Part shown: in pieces, positions 1-7,535 of the stretch
How the letters are laid out: every line of letters begins with the position of its first letter
Numbering within the stretch: the first letter of the stretch is position 1
From: Microcaldota archaeon
GTDB lineage: Archaea > Micrarchaeota > Micrarchaeia > Micrarchaeales > Micrarchaeaceae
DNA length: 41,237 nucleotides
Assembly: GCA_021800135.1 (NCBI GenBank)
Contig: JAJYZH010000001.1
Location: 1-41,237 of the forward strand
Reading direction: 5' to 3'
Program-made: the position numbers and the translations under genes
Notes under the pieces: model-generated
Seen by the model: only the letters and a program-made list of their open reading frames with translations
Told to the model about the DNA's origin: nothing
Databases searched by the model: none

Positions 1-2
1 AT

Positions 3-1106
3 ATGATTTTGGTTGCGTCTTCTTTGTCTATCCTAATACTGTTCTTAATCGAAAAATTTGATAGGAAGTGGAGTCCAAATAGGAAGCAAGAGACAGGACT
101 TGTGCTTAGGCCTAGCTATGTACTACTTTTCGCCGCGGGAATAATCTCTGTTTTGGTCATCGAGTTCTTGGTTTACTATTTACTAACGGACCAACCATTT
201 TTCGTATTAAAGTACTATAATAGCAATATACCTAATACTTTTGGATTGATGTACAACGCCATAGTAACATTTGTACCATATGTTCTGCCACAGACTAAAC
301 TGTATATAGCATTAATCAATAGCCAGATCCCGGGGCCCTTAATAGGTATTGCGGTTATAGGGGGGGTAATAGCCGTGATTAAGAGGAATAAGATAATGAC
401 GTATATGTTTCTGGTGTACATAATTGGCGTAATCTATTTTATTATAGGTCCGAACTCATTATCCTTGTTTTTCTACAATAACCACCCGTACAACACGATA
501 CTGTTGCAGAGCAGGTATTTCATAATTCTGCTTCCCTACATGTCGCTGCTTGCCGCTTATCTCCTGTTCTTTATTTTCGAGGTGGTAAGGAAAACTGGAG
601 GGTGGAGGGTAGGCAGCATGGTTGTAGTTGTAACCTTGCTGTGTATTTTCGCTCTTGAGCTGCCCCTTTATTCAACGTTTCACTTGCAGAACGTTGCTAC
701 ATTGCAGAACGAAGCCTTATTTGGGAGTGTGGCCGGTTATGTTTCCAGTCTGGCGGGGAACAGTATCGCTACGATTTATACAAACTCTAACGTCAAAGAA
801 AACGATGGTTTCGCCCTTAGTCTGTACGAGTCTATGATGTACTATCTAAGATTTAACCAAGAGTATAAATTCAAAACTATAAATTTCCCATTTTTTAAGG
901 CAAACAATTCGGATACTTGTACAACGGAGATTGGAAATTCTTTCTTGGTAGACCTGTACACCCTGAATAACAGCGCGGGCAACCTAGCGGTTATAAACGA
1001 TTGGTTGGGGAGCAATTGCACTGCCACATATATGAGGGGTTTCAATATAAATACGAAGGTTTCCTCGACCTATATACGGGTGTATAGAATTGAAGCCAAC
1101 GGATGA
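3..1106 (+). CDS. Multi-pass membrane protein, probable GT-C type glycosyltransferase, possibly 5'-truncated by the window
   Basis: The 367 residues visible contain several hydrophobic helices in the first two thirds, for example around residues 40-62, 110-125 and 130-150, and an extracytoplasmic-looking C-terminal third with few charges and scattered Cys and Asn-X-Ser/Thr sites. This layout, many helices followed by a soluble tail, resembles ArnT/PMT-like membrane glycosyltransferases of the GT-C fold, but the catalytic N-terminal loop is not visible. The first ATG is at the window edge, so the real start may lie upstream. The stop overlaps the next gene (ThpR) by 17 nt, suggesting co-transcription. 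The fold assignment is inference; a generic polytopic membrane protein is the alternative. Confidence 0.55.
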   Translation: MILVASSLSILILFLIEKFDRKWSPNRKQETGLVLRPSYVLLFAAGIISVLVIEFLVYYLLTDQPFFVLKYYNSNIPNTFGLMYNAIVTFVPYVLPQTKLYIALINSQIPGPLIGIAVIGGVIAVIKRNKIMTYMFLVYIIGVIYFIIGPNSLSLFFYNNHPYNTILLQSRYFIILLPYMSLLAAYLLFFIFEVVRKTGGWRVGSMVVVVTLLCIFALELPLYSTFHLQNVATLQNEALFGSVAGYVSSLAGNSIATIYTNSNVKENDGFALSLYESMMYYLRFNQEYKFKTINFPFFKANNSDTCTTEIGNSFLVDLYTLNNSAGNLAVINDWLGSNCTATYMRGFNINTKVSSTYIRVYRIEANG

Positions 1107-1659
1107 TAGAGCAAGGGTGTTTACCGCAATAGACATACCGGATGAGATTAAGGGCAGAGTATACGATAGGATGGAAGACCTTAGGAGGGTTGGAACGATT
1201 AGGTTTGTAGATACAGAGTCATTGCACATAACTCTCAATTTCTTTGGTGATTTGAATAAAATACAACTGGCACACGTAATCAAGGCACTAAACAACCTTA
1301 ATGAAACCAGATTTCCCGTGTCGCTTGGAGGTTTCGACTTCTTCGGTGGGCGTAGACCTGAAGTGATTTTCATAGGGGTTATGGAAGGTGCAGAGGATAT
1401 CAGAAGTATACATTCGAAGCTCCTGGATTCACTTGAAGGTATTGTAATACCGAGGGGAACCAACAGATTCGTGCCGCATCTGACCGTAGGCAGAGTAAGG
1501 CAGTATCAGAAGAACATGGATAAGATTCTCAGCGGTTTTGCTGCCATGCATAGTGATAATATTGGGACCTTTATATGTGATAGGATAGTGCTTAAGAAAA
1601 GCGAATTTGCCTCTGGGAAAGTGGTGCACGTGGAATTGCAGAGGCGTTTACTGCTCTGA
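1090..1659 (+). CDS. thpR: RNA 2',3'-cyclic phosphodiesterase (2'-5' RNA ligase family)
   Basis: A 189-residue protein of the 2H phosphoesterase family, the usual length for ThpR/LigT. Both catalytic His-x-Thr motifs are present: SLHITLNFFG near residue 42-51 and PHLTVGR near residue 137-143. The N-terminus RVFTAIDIP is the family's typical first strand. Family members hydrolyse 2',3'-cyclic phosphate ends of RNA and reversibly make 2'-5' links in tRNA halves. The start used is TTG at 1090, overlapping the upstream gene; a GTG at 1117 lies almost at the first strand and is a poorer choice. Given the tRNA introns in this genome a role near tRNA splicing is tempting, but that is inference. Confidence 0.88.
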   Translation: MKPTDDRARVFTAIDIPDEIKGRVYDRMEDLRRVGTIRFVDTESLHITLNFFGDLNKIQLAHVIKALNNLNETRFPVSLGGFDFFGGRRPEVIFIGVMEGAEDIRSIHSKLLDSLEGIVIPRGTNRFVPHLTVGRVRQYQKNMDKILSGFAAMHSDNIGTFICDRIVLKKSEFASGKVVHVELQRRLLL

Positions 1660-1662
1660 TTG

Positions 1663-3285
1663 TTAGCCTCGGGCCTTGTACACGTAATATGTAAAATTGT
1701 AACTTTCGGTAAGGAGTGTACTATTGCGCGAGAATATGCTGTATGACTGTGCTAATATGTCGTATTTGCGCAGATAGGTAGGGTAAGGACCTACTGTGAA
1801 TATAGGGTGCATGTTGCACTCTTGTTGCAGTGTTTTGTTTACGGATAGGACGTAGTCGTATCTGTTTAATGTCGTGCAGTTGATCTCGTTCGAACTTACG
1901 GTAAAGTTGTATTGGTAATCTGTATAGGGTACGAGGAGGAATAAAAAGTTAGGACCGGAGAGGAAGCCCTGAGCTACCACGATAGAAGAACCTGCAGGCA
2001 GCGTGTCGATGAATTCGCCGAGATTATAGAAAGGATAGGCATAACTGTACATCGACAGTTTTATTGTGTTTATATAATTTATGTTGCTTATTGTGAAAAA
2101 TGCGAGGAGGATAATCAATGTCGCCTCTTTTATGTATAGATAGGGCTTCTTTTTCCTGTTTCCATTCGAAGCCTTTTTGCGTTTGCCTTTAGTAGGTTTG
2201 CCCCATACCAGATCAGCCAGCCCGATTCCCATAATCAGAACTGTTGCTGGTACAATAACCATCAGGTACCTTAGTAATGGTATCCCCCAATCGATCTGAA
2301 TATAATGAGTTAGGTTCATTGTCCCGAACGAGAGGTACAAAAATACAGAAATAAACCATAATGCTGGAATGGATGCATTACGATCTTTATATGCAATGGC
2401 GATAAGCAAAGTTACTATAAATACGAGAAAATACCCCCCCGTTTCTATTAAGTAGATATTTTCAAAAGGCCCGTTTACAGGGAACATGTATTGTAGGTAT
2501 AAATGAAACCCGTATAAGAGTGAGGTTGATGAGCCTCCTGAATAGTTAGTCAATAATCCCATAGGCACGTACATAGGTTTTCCATATGCTAGAGATCCGA
2601 AACCTAGTATTACAATAATCGCTGCTAGAATCCCGGCAATTGCAAACAGCATGCCTTTCGCAAAATAAGGCCTTCCCTCTTTTTTTGACATAAAATAAGC
2701 TAGCGCTATTAGTATAGGGAGAAGTATGAGGATCTCTTCGGCAACAGACAGTATACCTATAGAAGCAGTGAAACCTGTCAGAAACATGAGAGTATAGTTC
2801 AGATTTTTGTTTTTGGTTTTTATGGCATACACGAATAACAGAATTGATAATATGGCAAAAAACGCCATAGCTATGTCATCGCCTCCGCTAGCAACTTGAT
2901 TTATACCTGTTGGAAACTCAGAATAAAAAAGTGCGGCCAATAACCCGGCCTGAGGGCTGTGCAGTTTGCGTCCTAGCAAAAACAGCATCGATATGCTGGC
3001 ACCGTACAAGATTATGTTGTATAGTACTTCGGTAAAAGTGCTTGCGCCAAATATCTTAAAGAATACGGCGGTCCCGGAGAATACAAGGTACTTAAGCGAG
3101 TCTATACCCATACCTACAAGAGACAAAAACCCGTGCGTTTCTAGGTCGTATGAAAGTATGCTGTAATAATATTCGTCTGGTCCTTCCGAACCATAATATC
3201 CATGCATTACTAATACAAGGAAGAGCACCAGAATTGCTGACAATGCCAATATTTGAAAGAGGAATTGTTTAAGATTCTGCACCAT
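1663..3285 (-). CDS. Polytopic membrane glycosyltransferase, GT-C/PMT-like
   Basis: A 540-residue protein with about 10-12 hydrophobic segments. After the first helix (residues about 10-28) comes the loop EGPDEYYY, an acidic Asp-Glu pair in the first extracytoplasmic loop as in dolichyl-phosphate-sugar dependent GT-C enzymes (PMT, ArnT). A basic linker rich in Lys and Asn lies near residue 365-380, followed by a further helix and a C-terminal soluble domain of about 110 residues. Such enzymes transfer sugars from polyprenyl-phosphate donors to lipids or proteins on the outer face of the membrane. It is convergent with thpR, with only 3 nt between the stops. The exact substrate cannot be read from the sequence. 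Confidence 0.7.
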   Translation of the reverse strand: MVQNLKQFLFQILALSAILVLFLVLVMHGYYGSEGPDEYYYSILSYDLETHGFLSLVGMGIDSLKYLVFSGTAVFFKIFGASTFTEVLYNIILYGASISMLFLLGRKLHSPQAGLLAALFYSEFPTGINQVASGGDDIAMAFFAILSILLFVYAIKTKNKNLNYTLMFLTGFTASIGILSVAEEILILLPILIALAYFMSKKEGRPYFAKGMLFAIAGILAAIIVILGFGSLAYGKPMYVPMGLLTNYSGGSSTSLLYGFHLYLQYMFPVNGPFENIYLIETGGYFLVFIVTLLIAIAYKDRNASIPALWFISVFLYLSFGTMNLTHYIQIDWGIPLLRYLMVIVPATVLIMGIGLADLVWGKPTKGKRKKASNGNRKKKPYLYIKEATLIILLAFFTISNINYINTIKLSMYSYAYPFYNLGEFIDTLPAGSSIVVAQGFLSGPNFLFLLVPYTDYQYNFTVSSNEINCTTLNRYDYVLSVNKTLQQECNMHPIFTVGPYPTYLRKYDILAQSYSIFSRNSTLLTESYNFTYYVYKARG

Positions 3286-3326
3286 TAAAACAACATGTTA
3301 GGTTGGTTATTTGCCTTTACCATAGT

Positions 3327-3932
3327 TCAGCTCTTGATCTGCAAAGTTCTGCCAAACTGGTCTTCTGTGATATTGTTCCTCAATTCTCCTGGGCGATAGG
3401 TTCTATTTAACAAAAGCAGGTTATACGTTGTACCTATTGAGATGTCGATTGCCACATGTCTTATGCTGTCACCGAACATGTCAATCTCGCAAACTCCTAC
3501 CGCCCGTTTACTCAAGACTTCAGTAATTTCCCTTATGTAAGAGTAATCCTCTTTATTCTGTAGCCCTATAAGCCTAGCCTCAAAATTGGGCCTTCTTTGC
3601 GAGTTGAAGAAGATGTTTAACGCGTCTTTCAGTTTTTTATCCAGTTGGGGGTCCTTACGATACAATCTCGCTGCAAACACACTCCTTGAATTCAAATCGT
3701 ATACTGTGAAAATAAAATCGTAGGTCAGCTCCTTGAATCCTATATATCTCTTTTCCTTGACACTTGTATATACATATTTTCCGAACTCGCCCGGATTGAT
3801 ATATGTTATGTCCTTGTGCTCTTCAAGTTTTGAAACTGAGATATGCTGCCTTTCTTTATATGTCTTTATAAATGGCGCTTGCCCGAATCCTTTTGATCCG
3901 ATAGCTTCGAGTAGCATATTGGTAAAGGGCAT
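3327..3932 (-). CDS. Hypothetical protein, unrecognised
   Basis: A 201-residue soluble-looking protein with no hydrophobic segment and no motif I recognise. Charged and aromatic residues are mixed evenly, as in a globular alpha/beta domain. There are two central Tyr/Lys-rich strands (YIGFKELTYDFIFTVYD) and a C-terminal stretch, VAIDISIGTTYNLLLLNRTY. The start is ATG at 3932 and a TATA-like element lies about 40 nt upstream at 3969-3981. It is transcribed towards the GT-C gene but separated from it by 41 nt, so an envelope-related role is possible from context only. No function is proposed. Confidence 0.6.
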   Translation of the reverse strand: MPFTNMLLEAIGSKGFGQAPFIKTYKERQHISVSKLEEHKDITYINPGEFGKYVYTSVKEKRYIGFKELTYDFIFTVYDLNSRSVFAARLYRKDPQLDKKLKDALNIFFNSQRRPNFEARLIGLQNKEDYSYIREITEVLSKRAVGVCEIDMFGDSIRHVAIDISIGTTYNLLLLNRTYRPGELRNNITEDQFGRTLQIKS

Positions 3933-3968
3933 CGCGTCACGGAGATTTATAATGTTTGATTTGCAGGT

Positions 3969-3981
3969 AATTTATATATGC
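3969..3981 (-). promoter_or_regulatory. TATA-like element upstream of the unknown gene at 3327-3932
   Basis: An AT-only core (minus strand GCATATATAAATT) is centred about 43 nt before the ATG at 3932. This fits an archaeal box A with a short 5' leader. A second weaker AT run lies closer, at about 3946-3953. Confidence 0.4.
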
Positions 3982-4016
3982 ATTTTTGTTTGGACTATCT
4001 GATTGTGGATAGTGTT

Positions 4017-4973
4017 TTACTTGAATGAATATCCATGGTTACCTGATTTGTGTACAAACGAAACATTACCATATAAGGTGCCATTATACTGAGGAAAGGC
4101 GTAATCCTTCGCGTTTCCGTCAAGGGGCCACCAGCCCAAGAGGGAAGTTAAATTCGCAGGCAGACCACCAATACCTTCAGCATATAGAGTAGATACTTCT
4201 GTCTGATTAAGCATGCTGCCGTATATCTGGATGTTTGACATGTATCCATCATATTCAACGTCTACTAGGCCGGGGGCATAAGGTATGTAATAGGAGATAT
4301 AGACTTTTGTGTGCTTTATAAGGAGACCTTTAATCGCAGGTCCCCATTCGTAATTGCTGTTATTGTTGTCCACCATGCCGGCACTGGAGAATATTGGGCT
4401 ACCGTCTGCATATACGACAAAACTTCCATTTTTGTATGTTTCGATGATTTGAACCCACTTTTTGGTCCAGTTTTCTATTCTATACTCTTCAGTGCACTTT
4501 GGTTCAAAGGAGCTATTAATAGTGCATATATTCAGATTGAATTTTCCGTTGCCGCGCCATTCCAGGTATATCTGCGGTAATTCGTTACTACCGTTGTCTA
4601 TATCCATGAGGTCCTCTGAGTAGTTTACCCCGCTTACACCGTCGCCCACCCTCAGCGGATAGAACCAGAACGCCAGGGTAAAACTATTGTTTATTGTTAT
4701 GTTTGTCTGTGATAATATATAACTGGCCTGCTTTGAATAGCCGTTAAAATAGCCTACATAATTGGGAGGGCTATTTGAGCAGTTTCCGACCAAAACGGGA
4801 GTGTACCCCATTGAAACGTGACAGTAGCTGGTAGGGAGGGTTTGCTGCTGTGATAGCTGTGATTGCGTTCCGTTTATTAAAATCAGGGCACCGATGAAGA
4901 GCAGGATTACTACCGCCCCGAGTATAAGCATATAGTTCTTCGCAGATGCATGTGGGTTACTTTTTCCGACCAT
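4017..4973 (-). CDS. Membrane-anchored LamG/concanavalin A-like surface protein
   Basis: A 318-residue protein. Residues about 14-36 form one hydrophobic anchor (LILGAVVILLFIGALILI) after a short basic N-terminus, so the rest should lie outside the cell. The exported part has many Asn-X-Ser/Thr sites. It reads like a LamG jelly roll: SFTLAFWFYP near residue 105, a beta-strand core, MSNIQIYGSMLNQTEVSTLY near residue 248 and a final WWPLDGNAKDYA near residue 287. That ending is typical of LamG modules in surface proteins that bind sugars or mediate contacts. The start ATG at 4973 is preceded by a TATA element at 4991-5007. The ligand is unknown. Confidence 0.75.
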   Translation of the reverse strand: MVGKSNPHASAKNYMLILGAVVILLFIGALILINGTQSQLSQQQTLPTSYCHVSMGYTPVLVGNCSNSPPNYVGYFNGYSKQASYILSQTNITINNSFTLAFWFYPLRVGDGVSGVNYSEDLMDIDNGSNELPQIYLEWRGNGKFNLNICTINSSFEPKCTEEYRIENWTKKWVQIIETYKNGSFVVYADGSPIFSSAGMVDNNNSNYEWGPAIKGLLIKHTKVYISYYIPYAPGLVDVEYDGYMSNIQIYGSMLNQTEVSTLYAEGIGGLPANLTSLLGWWPLDGNAKDYAFPQYNGTLYGNVSFVHKSGNHGYSFK

Positions 4974-4990
4974 GACGATATTTGTATATG

Positions 4991-5007
4991 CTTATTTTTA
5001 AATATTT
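4991..5007 (-). promoter_or_regulatory. TATA box of the LamG gene
   Basis: The minus strand reads AAATATTTAAAAATAAG, centred about 26 nt before the ATG at 4973. That is the spacing expected for an archaeal promoter giving a leaderless transcript. Confidence 0.55.
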
Positions 5008-5055
5008 GTGTTGATTCTGCTGTTTTTATGACGTTCTGGGATATGGGATATAGGG

Positions 5056-5070
5056 AAAGTATATATTCTT
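5056..5070 (+). promoter_or_regulatory. Candidate TATA box for the rpoD-ribosomal operon
   Basis: AAAGTATATATTCTT is the best TATA-like element between the divergent LamG gene and rpoD. It would leave a leader of roughly 90 nt before the ATG at 5186. A nearer, weaker AT stretch at about 5128-5138 is an alternative. I see no obvious RNA structure in the leader. Confidence 0.4.
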
Positions 5071-5185
5071 TTGCGTGGCAACATCTTCAATAAAGGCTCT
5101 GTATTCATAAAGTCTAGTTTACCCAATAGTTCTTAAGTTTTTGCGGCTAAACTAAAGATATAGACGCAGTACCCGAAGTGAAGGC

Positions 5186-5755
5186 ATGGAATTGAAGCCT
5201 CTTGAAGATAACGACAAGGTATACAGGTTCAGTCTTAACGGAGTTAGCGTCGCGTATGCGAATGCGCTCAGGAGGGCATCTATAAACAGCGTACCAGTAT
5301 TCGCTATAGACAGAATTACTTTCTATGAGAATACAAGTCCAATGTTTGATGAGTATATAGCTCATAGGATAGGATTGGTTCCAGTCTTAACCCCGTCTAA
5401 AGGCTATGATGAAAAGGATGAGATACTGTTCACTCTTGACGCTACTGGGCCTAAGACCGTTTACTCCAAGGAGCTCCCAAGCTCAGACAAAAGTGTGAAG
5501 GTCGCCAATGATGGCATACCAATCATAAAGCTCGCTGCTGAGCAGAGGCTTAGACTGGAAGGCAAAGCCATCACGGGGACGGCGCTTAGGCACTCTAAGT
5601 TCCAACCGGGCCTTATTACCTATGAGCAGAAAGGAGATGACTCATTTGATTTTTACGTTGAAAGTTTCGGCCAAATGCCACCCAAAGAAATCATTAATAA
5701 GGCTTGCAACGAATTAATTGAAGGAGTCAAGGAAGTTGCAAAGAAAGTCAAATGA
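5186..5755 (+). CDS. rpoD: DNA-directed RNA polymerase subunit D (Rpo3)
   Basis: A 189-residue homologue of bacterial alpha NTD and eukaryotic Rpb3, which dimerises with subunit L to start RNA polymerase assembly. The dimerisation signature is clear: VAYANALRRASINSVPVFAIDRITF at residues about 20-44, then EYIAHRIGLVPV near residue 53-65. The protein is shorter than the ~260-residue versions that carry an iron-sulfur ferredoxin-like insertion. No Cys cluster is visible, so this one lacks the Fe-S site. It heads the standard archaeal cluster rpoD-eL18-uL13-uS9-rpoN-uS2, with tRNA-Leu inserted directly after it. Confidence 0.96.
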   Translation: MELKPLEDNDKVYRFSLNGVSVAYANALRRASINSVPVFAIDRITFYENTSPMFDEYIAHRIGLVPVLTPSKGYDEKDEILFTLDATGPKTVYSKELPSSDKSVKVANDGIPIIKLAAEQRLRLEGKAITGTALRHSKFQPGLITYEQKGDDSFDFYVESFGQMPPKEIINKACNELIEGVKEVAKKVK

Positions 5756-5763
5756 AGAGATAC

Positions 5764-5850
5764 GCGGGGGTGGCAGAGCTTGGCCAAATGCGCAGGACTG
5801 AGGCTCCTGTGTCTTTAGTGACTGCGCGAGTTCAAATCTCGCCCCCCGCA
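5764..5850 (+). tRNA. tRNA-Leu (anticodon GAG)
   Basis: A complete 87-nt class II tRNA. The acceptor stem GCGGGGG (5764-5770) pairs with CCCCCGC (5843-5849), and A5850 is the discriminator. Anticodon stem CAGGA/TCCTG (5793-5797/5805-5809) holds a loop with GAG at 5800-5802, reading CUC and CUU Leu codons. There is a long variable arm. The T-arm GCGAG-TTCAAAT-CTCGC is uninterrupted, unlike the two other full tRNAs in this window. It lies 8 nt after rpoD and 11 nt before eL18, so it is probably cut out of the operon transcript. Confidence 0.95.
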
Positions 5851-5861
5851 TGTGTGATTAA

Positions 5862-6209
5862 ATGAGCGCAATTGAAAGGGATGATATAAAGAGGCTCATA
5901 GAGGCACTCAGGGATAACGTAAGGTCTGGCAAGAAGAGGGATCTTTCTAGGAAGCTCCTGAAGCTAGTAGATGTGCCTGCGAGGAGGAGAATCAGTGTGA
6001 ACCTTTACAAGCTTGACAAGCTTACTCATGAGGGAGACAGCGTAATAGTCCCGGGGAAGGTACTTGCGGATGGCAGCATAAGCCACAAATTGAATATAGC
6101 CGCCTTGGAGTACTCGAAAGGGGCATCGGTAGCGCTTGGCAATGCGGGAGCCAAGTTGGGCGAAATAAGGGAGATGCTGGAAACAAAGAACGTAAAGATA
6201 ATAGTGTAG
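5862..6209 (+). CDS. rpl18e: 50S ribosomal protein eL18
   Basis: A 115-residue protein of the large subunit (family L18e/L15p). The characteristic core is RRRISVNLYKLDKLTHEGDSVIVPGKVL at residues about 46-73, followed by INIAALEYSKGA-like helix and a short C-terminal strand. The length is normal for archaeal eL18. The start ATG at 5862 follows the tRNA-Leu gene. The stop at 6207-6209 abuts the uL13 reading frame, so the two are translationally close. Nothing is odd in the sequence. Confidence 0.95.
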   Translation: MSAIERDDIKRLIEALRDNVRSGKKRDLSRKLLKLVDVPARRRISVNLYKLDKLTHEGDSVIVPGKVLADGSISHKLNIAALEYSKGASVALGNAGAKLGEIREMLETKNVKIIV

Positions 6210-6217
6210 TGTTTATC

Positions 6218-6670
6218 ATGGAAAAGCTGAATGTAGGGGATTTTGAGGTTTTTGACGCAAATGGCAAGGTAGCAGGAAGGCTGGCCAGCGTAGTCGCAAA
6301 GCATGTGATGCTGGGGAGGAAGGTCGCAGTGGTAAACGCAGAAAGAGCCATAATAAGCGGTAACAAGAAGGTTATAATAGACAACTACAAGACGAGGGTT
6401 AATCTAAAGAACAAGGCCAACCCAGACCATTCGCCTTACTGGCCGAGAAGGCCGGATATGCTGCTTAAAAGGATAATAAGAGGCATGCTGCCGTACAGGA
6501 TGCCGCGCGGCAAGAATGCCTACAGAAACCTGCGCGTTTTCATGGGCATGCCGGATGAATTCAAGGGAGCAAAAGTGATAGAGATAGAGTCAAAGGATCC
6601 AAGGAGCATGTATACTGGCTACCTTACGATAAAGGAGCTGGCGAACCATCTTGGGTATGAAAGGGTGTGA
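6218..6670 (+). CDS. rpl13: 50S ribosomal protein uL13
   Basis: About 150 residues. Family hallmarks are VFDANGKVAGRLASVVAKHV near the N-terminus, VNAERAIISGNK around residue 40, and RIIRGMLPYRMPRGKNAYRNL around residue 90. uL13 binds 23S rRNA and is an early assembly protein. I chose the ATG at 6218 (MEKLNVGDFEV); a GTG at 6209, which overlaps the eL18 stop, would add three residues and cannot be excluded. The stop overlaps the GTG start of uS9, a sign of coupling. Confidence 0.95.
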   Translation: MEKLNVGDFEVFDANGKVAGRLASVVAKHVMLGRKVAVVNAERAIISGNKKVIIDNYKTRVNLKNKANPDHSPYWPRRPDMLLKRIIRGMLPYRMPRGKNAYRNLRVFMGMPDEFKGAKVIEIESKDPRSMYTGYLTIKELANHLGYERV

Positions 6671-7200
6671 TTGTGCCAGAACAAACAGTTGAGACTGCGG
6701 AAACTAAGACGGCGGTGCAACCTACGGTTGCGGGGCATGAGATTGCAGAGACCAAGACCGCAAGGAAGGCAGTAAGGAGGAAGGTAAAGAAGGAGAAAAG
6801 GGTATTTGTATCAAGCAAAAGAAAGAGGGCAGTAGCAAGGGCAGTAGTGCAGAAAGGAAGCGGCAGGATAGTCGTGAACAGCGTTGATGTTAATCTGATC
6901 GAACCGAGGGAGCTGAGAAGCCTGATGCTGGAGCCCGTAAATGTGCTCAGCATAGCGAGGGATATGGCCAGGGGGCTCAACATAAACGTTAATGTGAGGG
7001 GAGGAGGTAGGAGCGCCCAGGCGCAAGCTGTACGGAGCGCGATAGCGAAGGGCATAGCTGAATACGCAGAGAGCGATACTGTGAGGAAGGAGTACCTGCG
7101 CCACGACAGGTTCATGCTTGTGGACGACTCCAGGAGGGTCGAGCCAAAGAAGTTTAGGGGGCCCAAGGCAAGAGCAAGATTCCAGACAAGCTACAGATGA
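6667..7200 (+). CDS. rps9: 30S ribosomal protein uS9 with a long N-terminal extension
   Basis: 177 residues. The conserved domain starts near residue 48 ([23 protein letters not shown]) and ends with the decoding-centre tail [13 protein letters not shown], whose terminal Tyr-Arg reaches P-site tRNA in the family. The first ~47 residues are an extra tail rich in Thr, Ala and then Lys/Arg, longer than usual for archaeal uS9 (about 130-135 residues). The start used is GTG at 6667, overlapping the uL13 stop; another GTG follows at 6673. The tail could be trimmed by choosing a later start, but no better codon is obvious. Confidence 0.94.
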   Translation: MIVPEQTVETAETKTAVQPTVAGHEIAETKTARKAVRRKVKKEKRVFVSSKRKRAVARAVVQKGSGRIVVNSVDVNLIEPRELRSLMLEPVNVLSIARDMARGLNINVNVRGGGRSAQAQAVRSAIAKGIAEYAESDTVRKEYLRHDRFMLVDDSRRVEPKKFRGPKARARFQTSYR

Positions 7201-7216
7201 TGTTGAAGATGATAAC

Positions 7217-7417
7217 ATGATGATGCCAGTAAGGTGCTTCACCTGCGGTGCGGTAGTGGCCGACAAGTGGGAGGAGTACGACAAGCGCGTCAACAAGAAC
7301 AAGGAGGATGCCGCTAAGGTACTTGACGACATGGGGGTCAAGAGATACTGCTGCAGGAGGATGTTCCTTAGCAACATAGAGCTCATAGATGAGTTCATCG
7401 AAATAGGAAGGAAGTGA
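7217..7417 (+). CDS. rpoN: DNA-directed RNA polymerase subunit N (Rpo10)
   Basis: A 66-residue zinc protein, the usual size. The atypical zinc site C-x2-C (CFTC, residues 7-10) plus adjacent Cys-Cys (residues 44-45, [10 protein letters not shown]) is diagnostic. Rpo10 joins the D-L platform during polymerase assembly. The start is one of three consecutive ATG codons from 7217. It follows uS9 by 16 nt. In most archaeal clusters of this kind rpoK comes next; here tRNA-Pro follows instead and rpoK lies about 30 kb away. Confidence 0.96.
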   Translation: MMMPVRCFTCGAVVADKWEEYDKRVNKNKEDAAKVLDDMGVKRYCCRRMFLSNIELIDEFIEIGRK

Positions 7418-7425
7418 TGTTCAGT

Positions 7426-7513
7426 GGGGCCGTCTGCTAGCTTGGTAGGCTACTGCCTTGGGGTGGCAGCGACCCGAGTTCAAAAGGCGTGCCTGAAAAT
7501 CTCGGCGGCCCCA
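7426..7513 (+). tRNA. tRNA-Pro (anticodon GGG) with a 15-nt insertion in the T-loop
   Basis: Acceptor GGGGCCG (7426-7432) pairs perfectly with CGGCCCC (7506-7512), and A7513 is the discriminator. Anticodon stem CTGCC/GGCAG (7453-7457/7465-7469) holds GGG at 7460-7462. T-stem CCGAG (7474-7478) pairs with CTCGG (7501-7505), but 22 nt instead of 7 lie between them (7479-7500). Removing 15 nt restores a standard TTCAAAT loop. The interval folds as TTC/GAA helix with 3-nt bulges AAA and AAT and an AGGC/GCCT inner helix, the arrangement cut by archaeal tRNA-splicing endonuclease. The exact splice point is ambiguous because flanking A residues are identical. Confidence 0.93.
7482..7499 (+). other. 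Non-canonical T-loop tRNA intron (15 nt, exact ends ambiguous) in tRNA-Pro
   Basis: The intron lies within 7482-7499; any 15-nt removal in this range leaves TTCAAAT. The insertion contains the self-complementary AGGC-GT-GCCT, too tight for a closed 4-bp hairpin, so AGG/CCT with a four-base loop is more realistic. The central helix is only 3 bp, a relaxed bulge-helix-bulge form. Confidence 0.75.
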
Positions 7514-7535
7514 AAAATTAAGTATAAGTGAATTT

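Noticed and set aside
5071..5185. Small RNA gene between the LamG gene and rpoD
   Set aside because: No clear stem or terminator; it is more simply the operon leader.
6811..7398. Minus-strand open frame opposite uS9 and rpoN
   Set aside because: Antisense to two certain genes; composition reflects their codon bias only.
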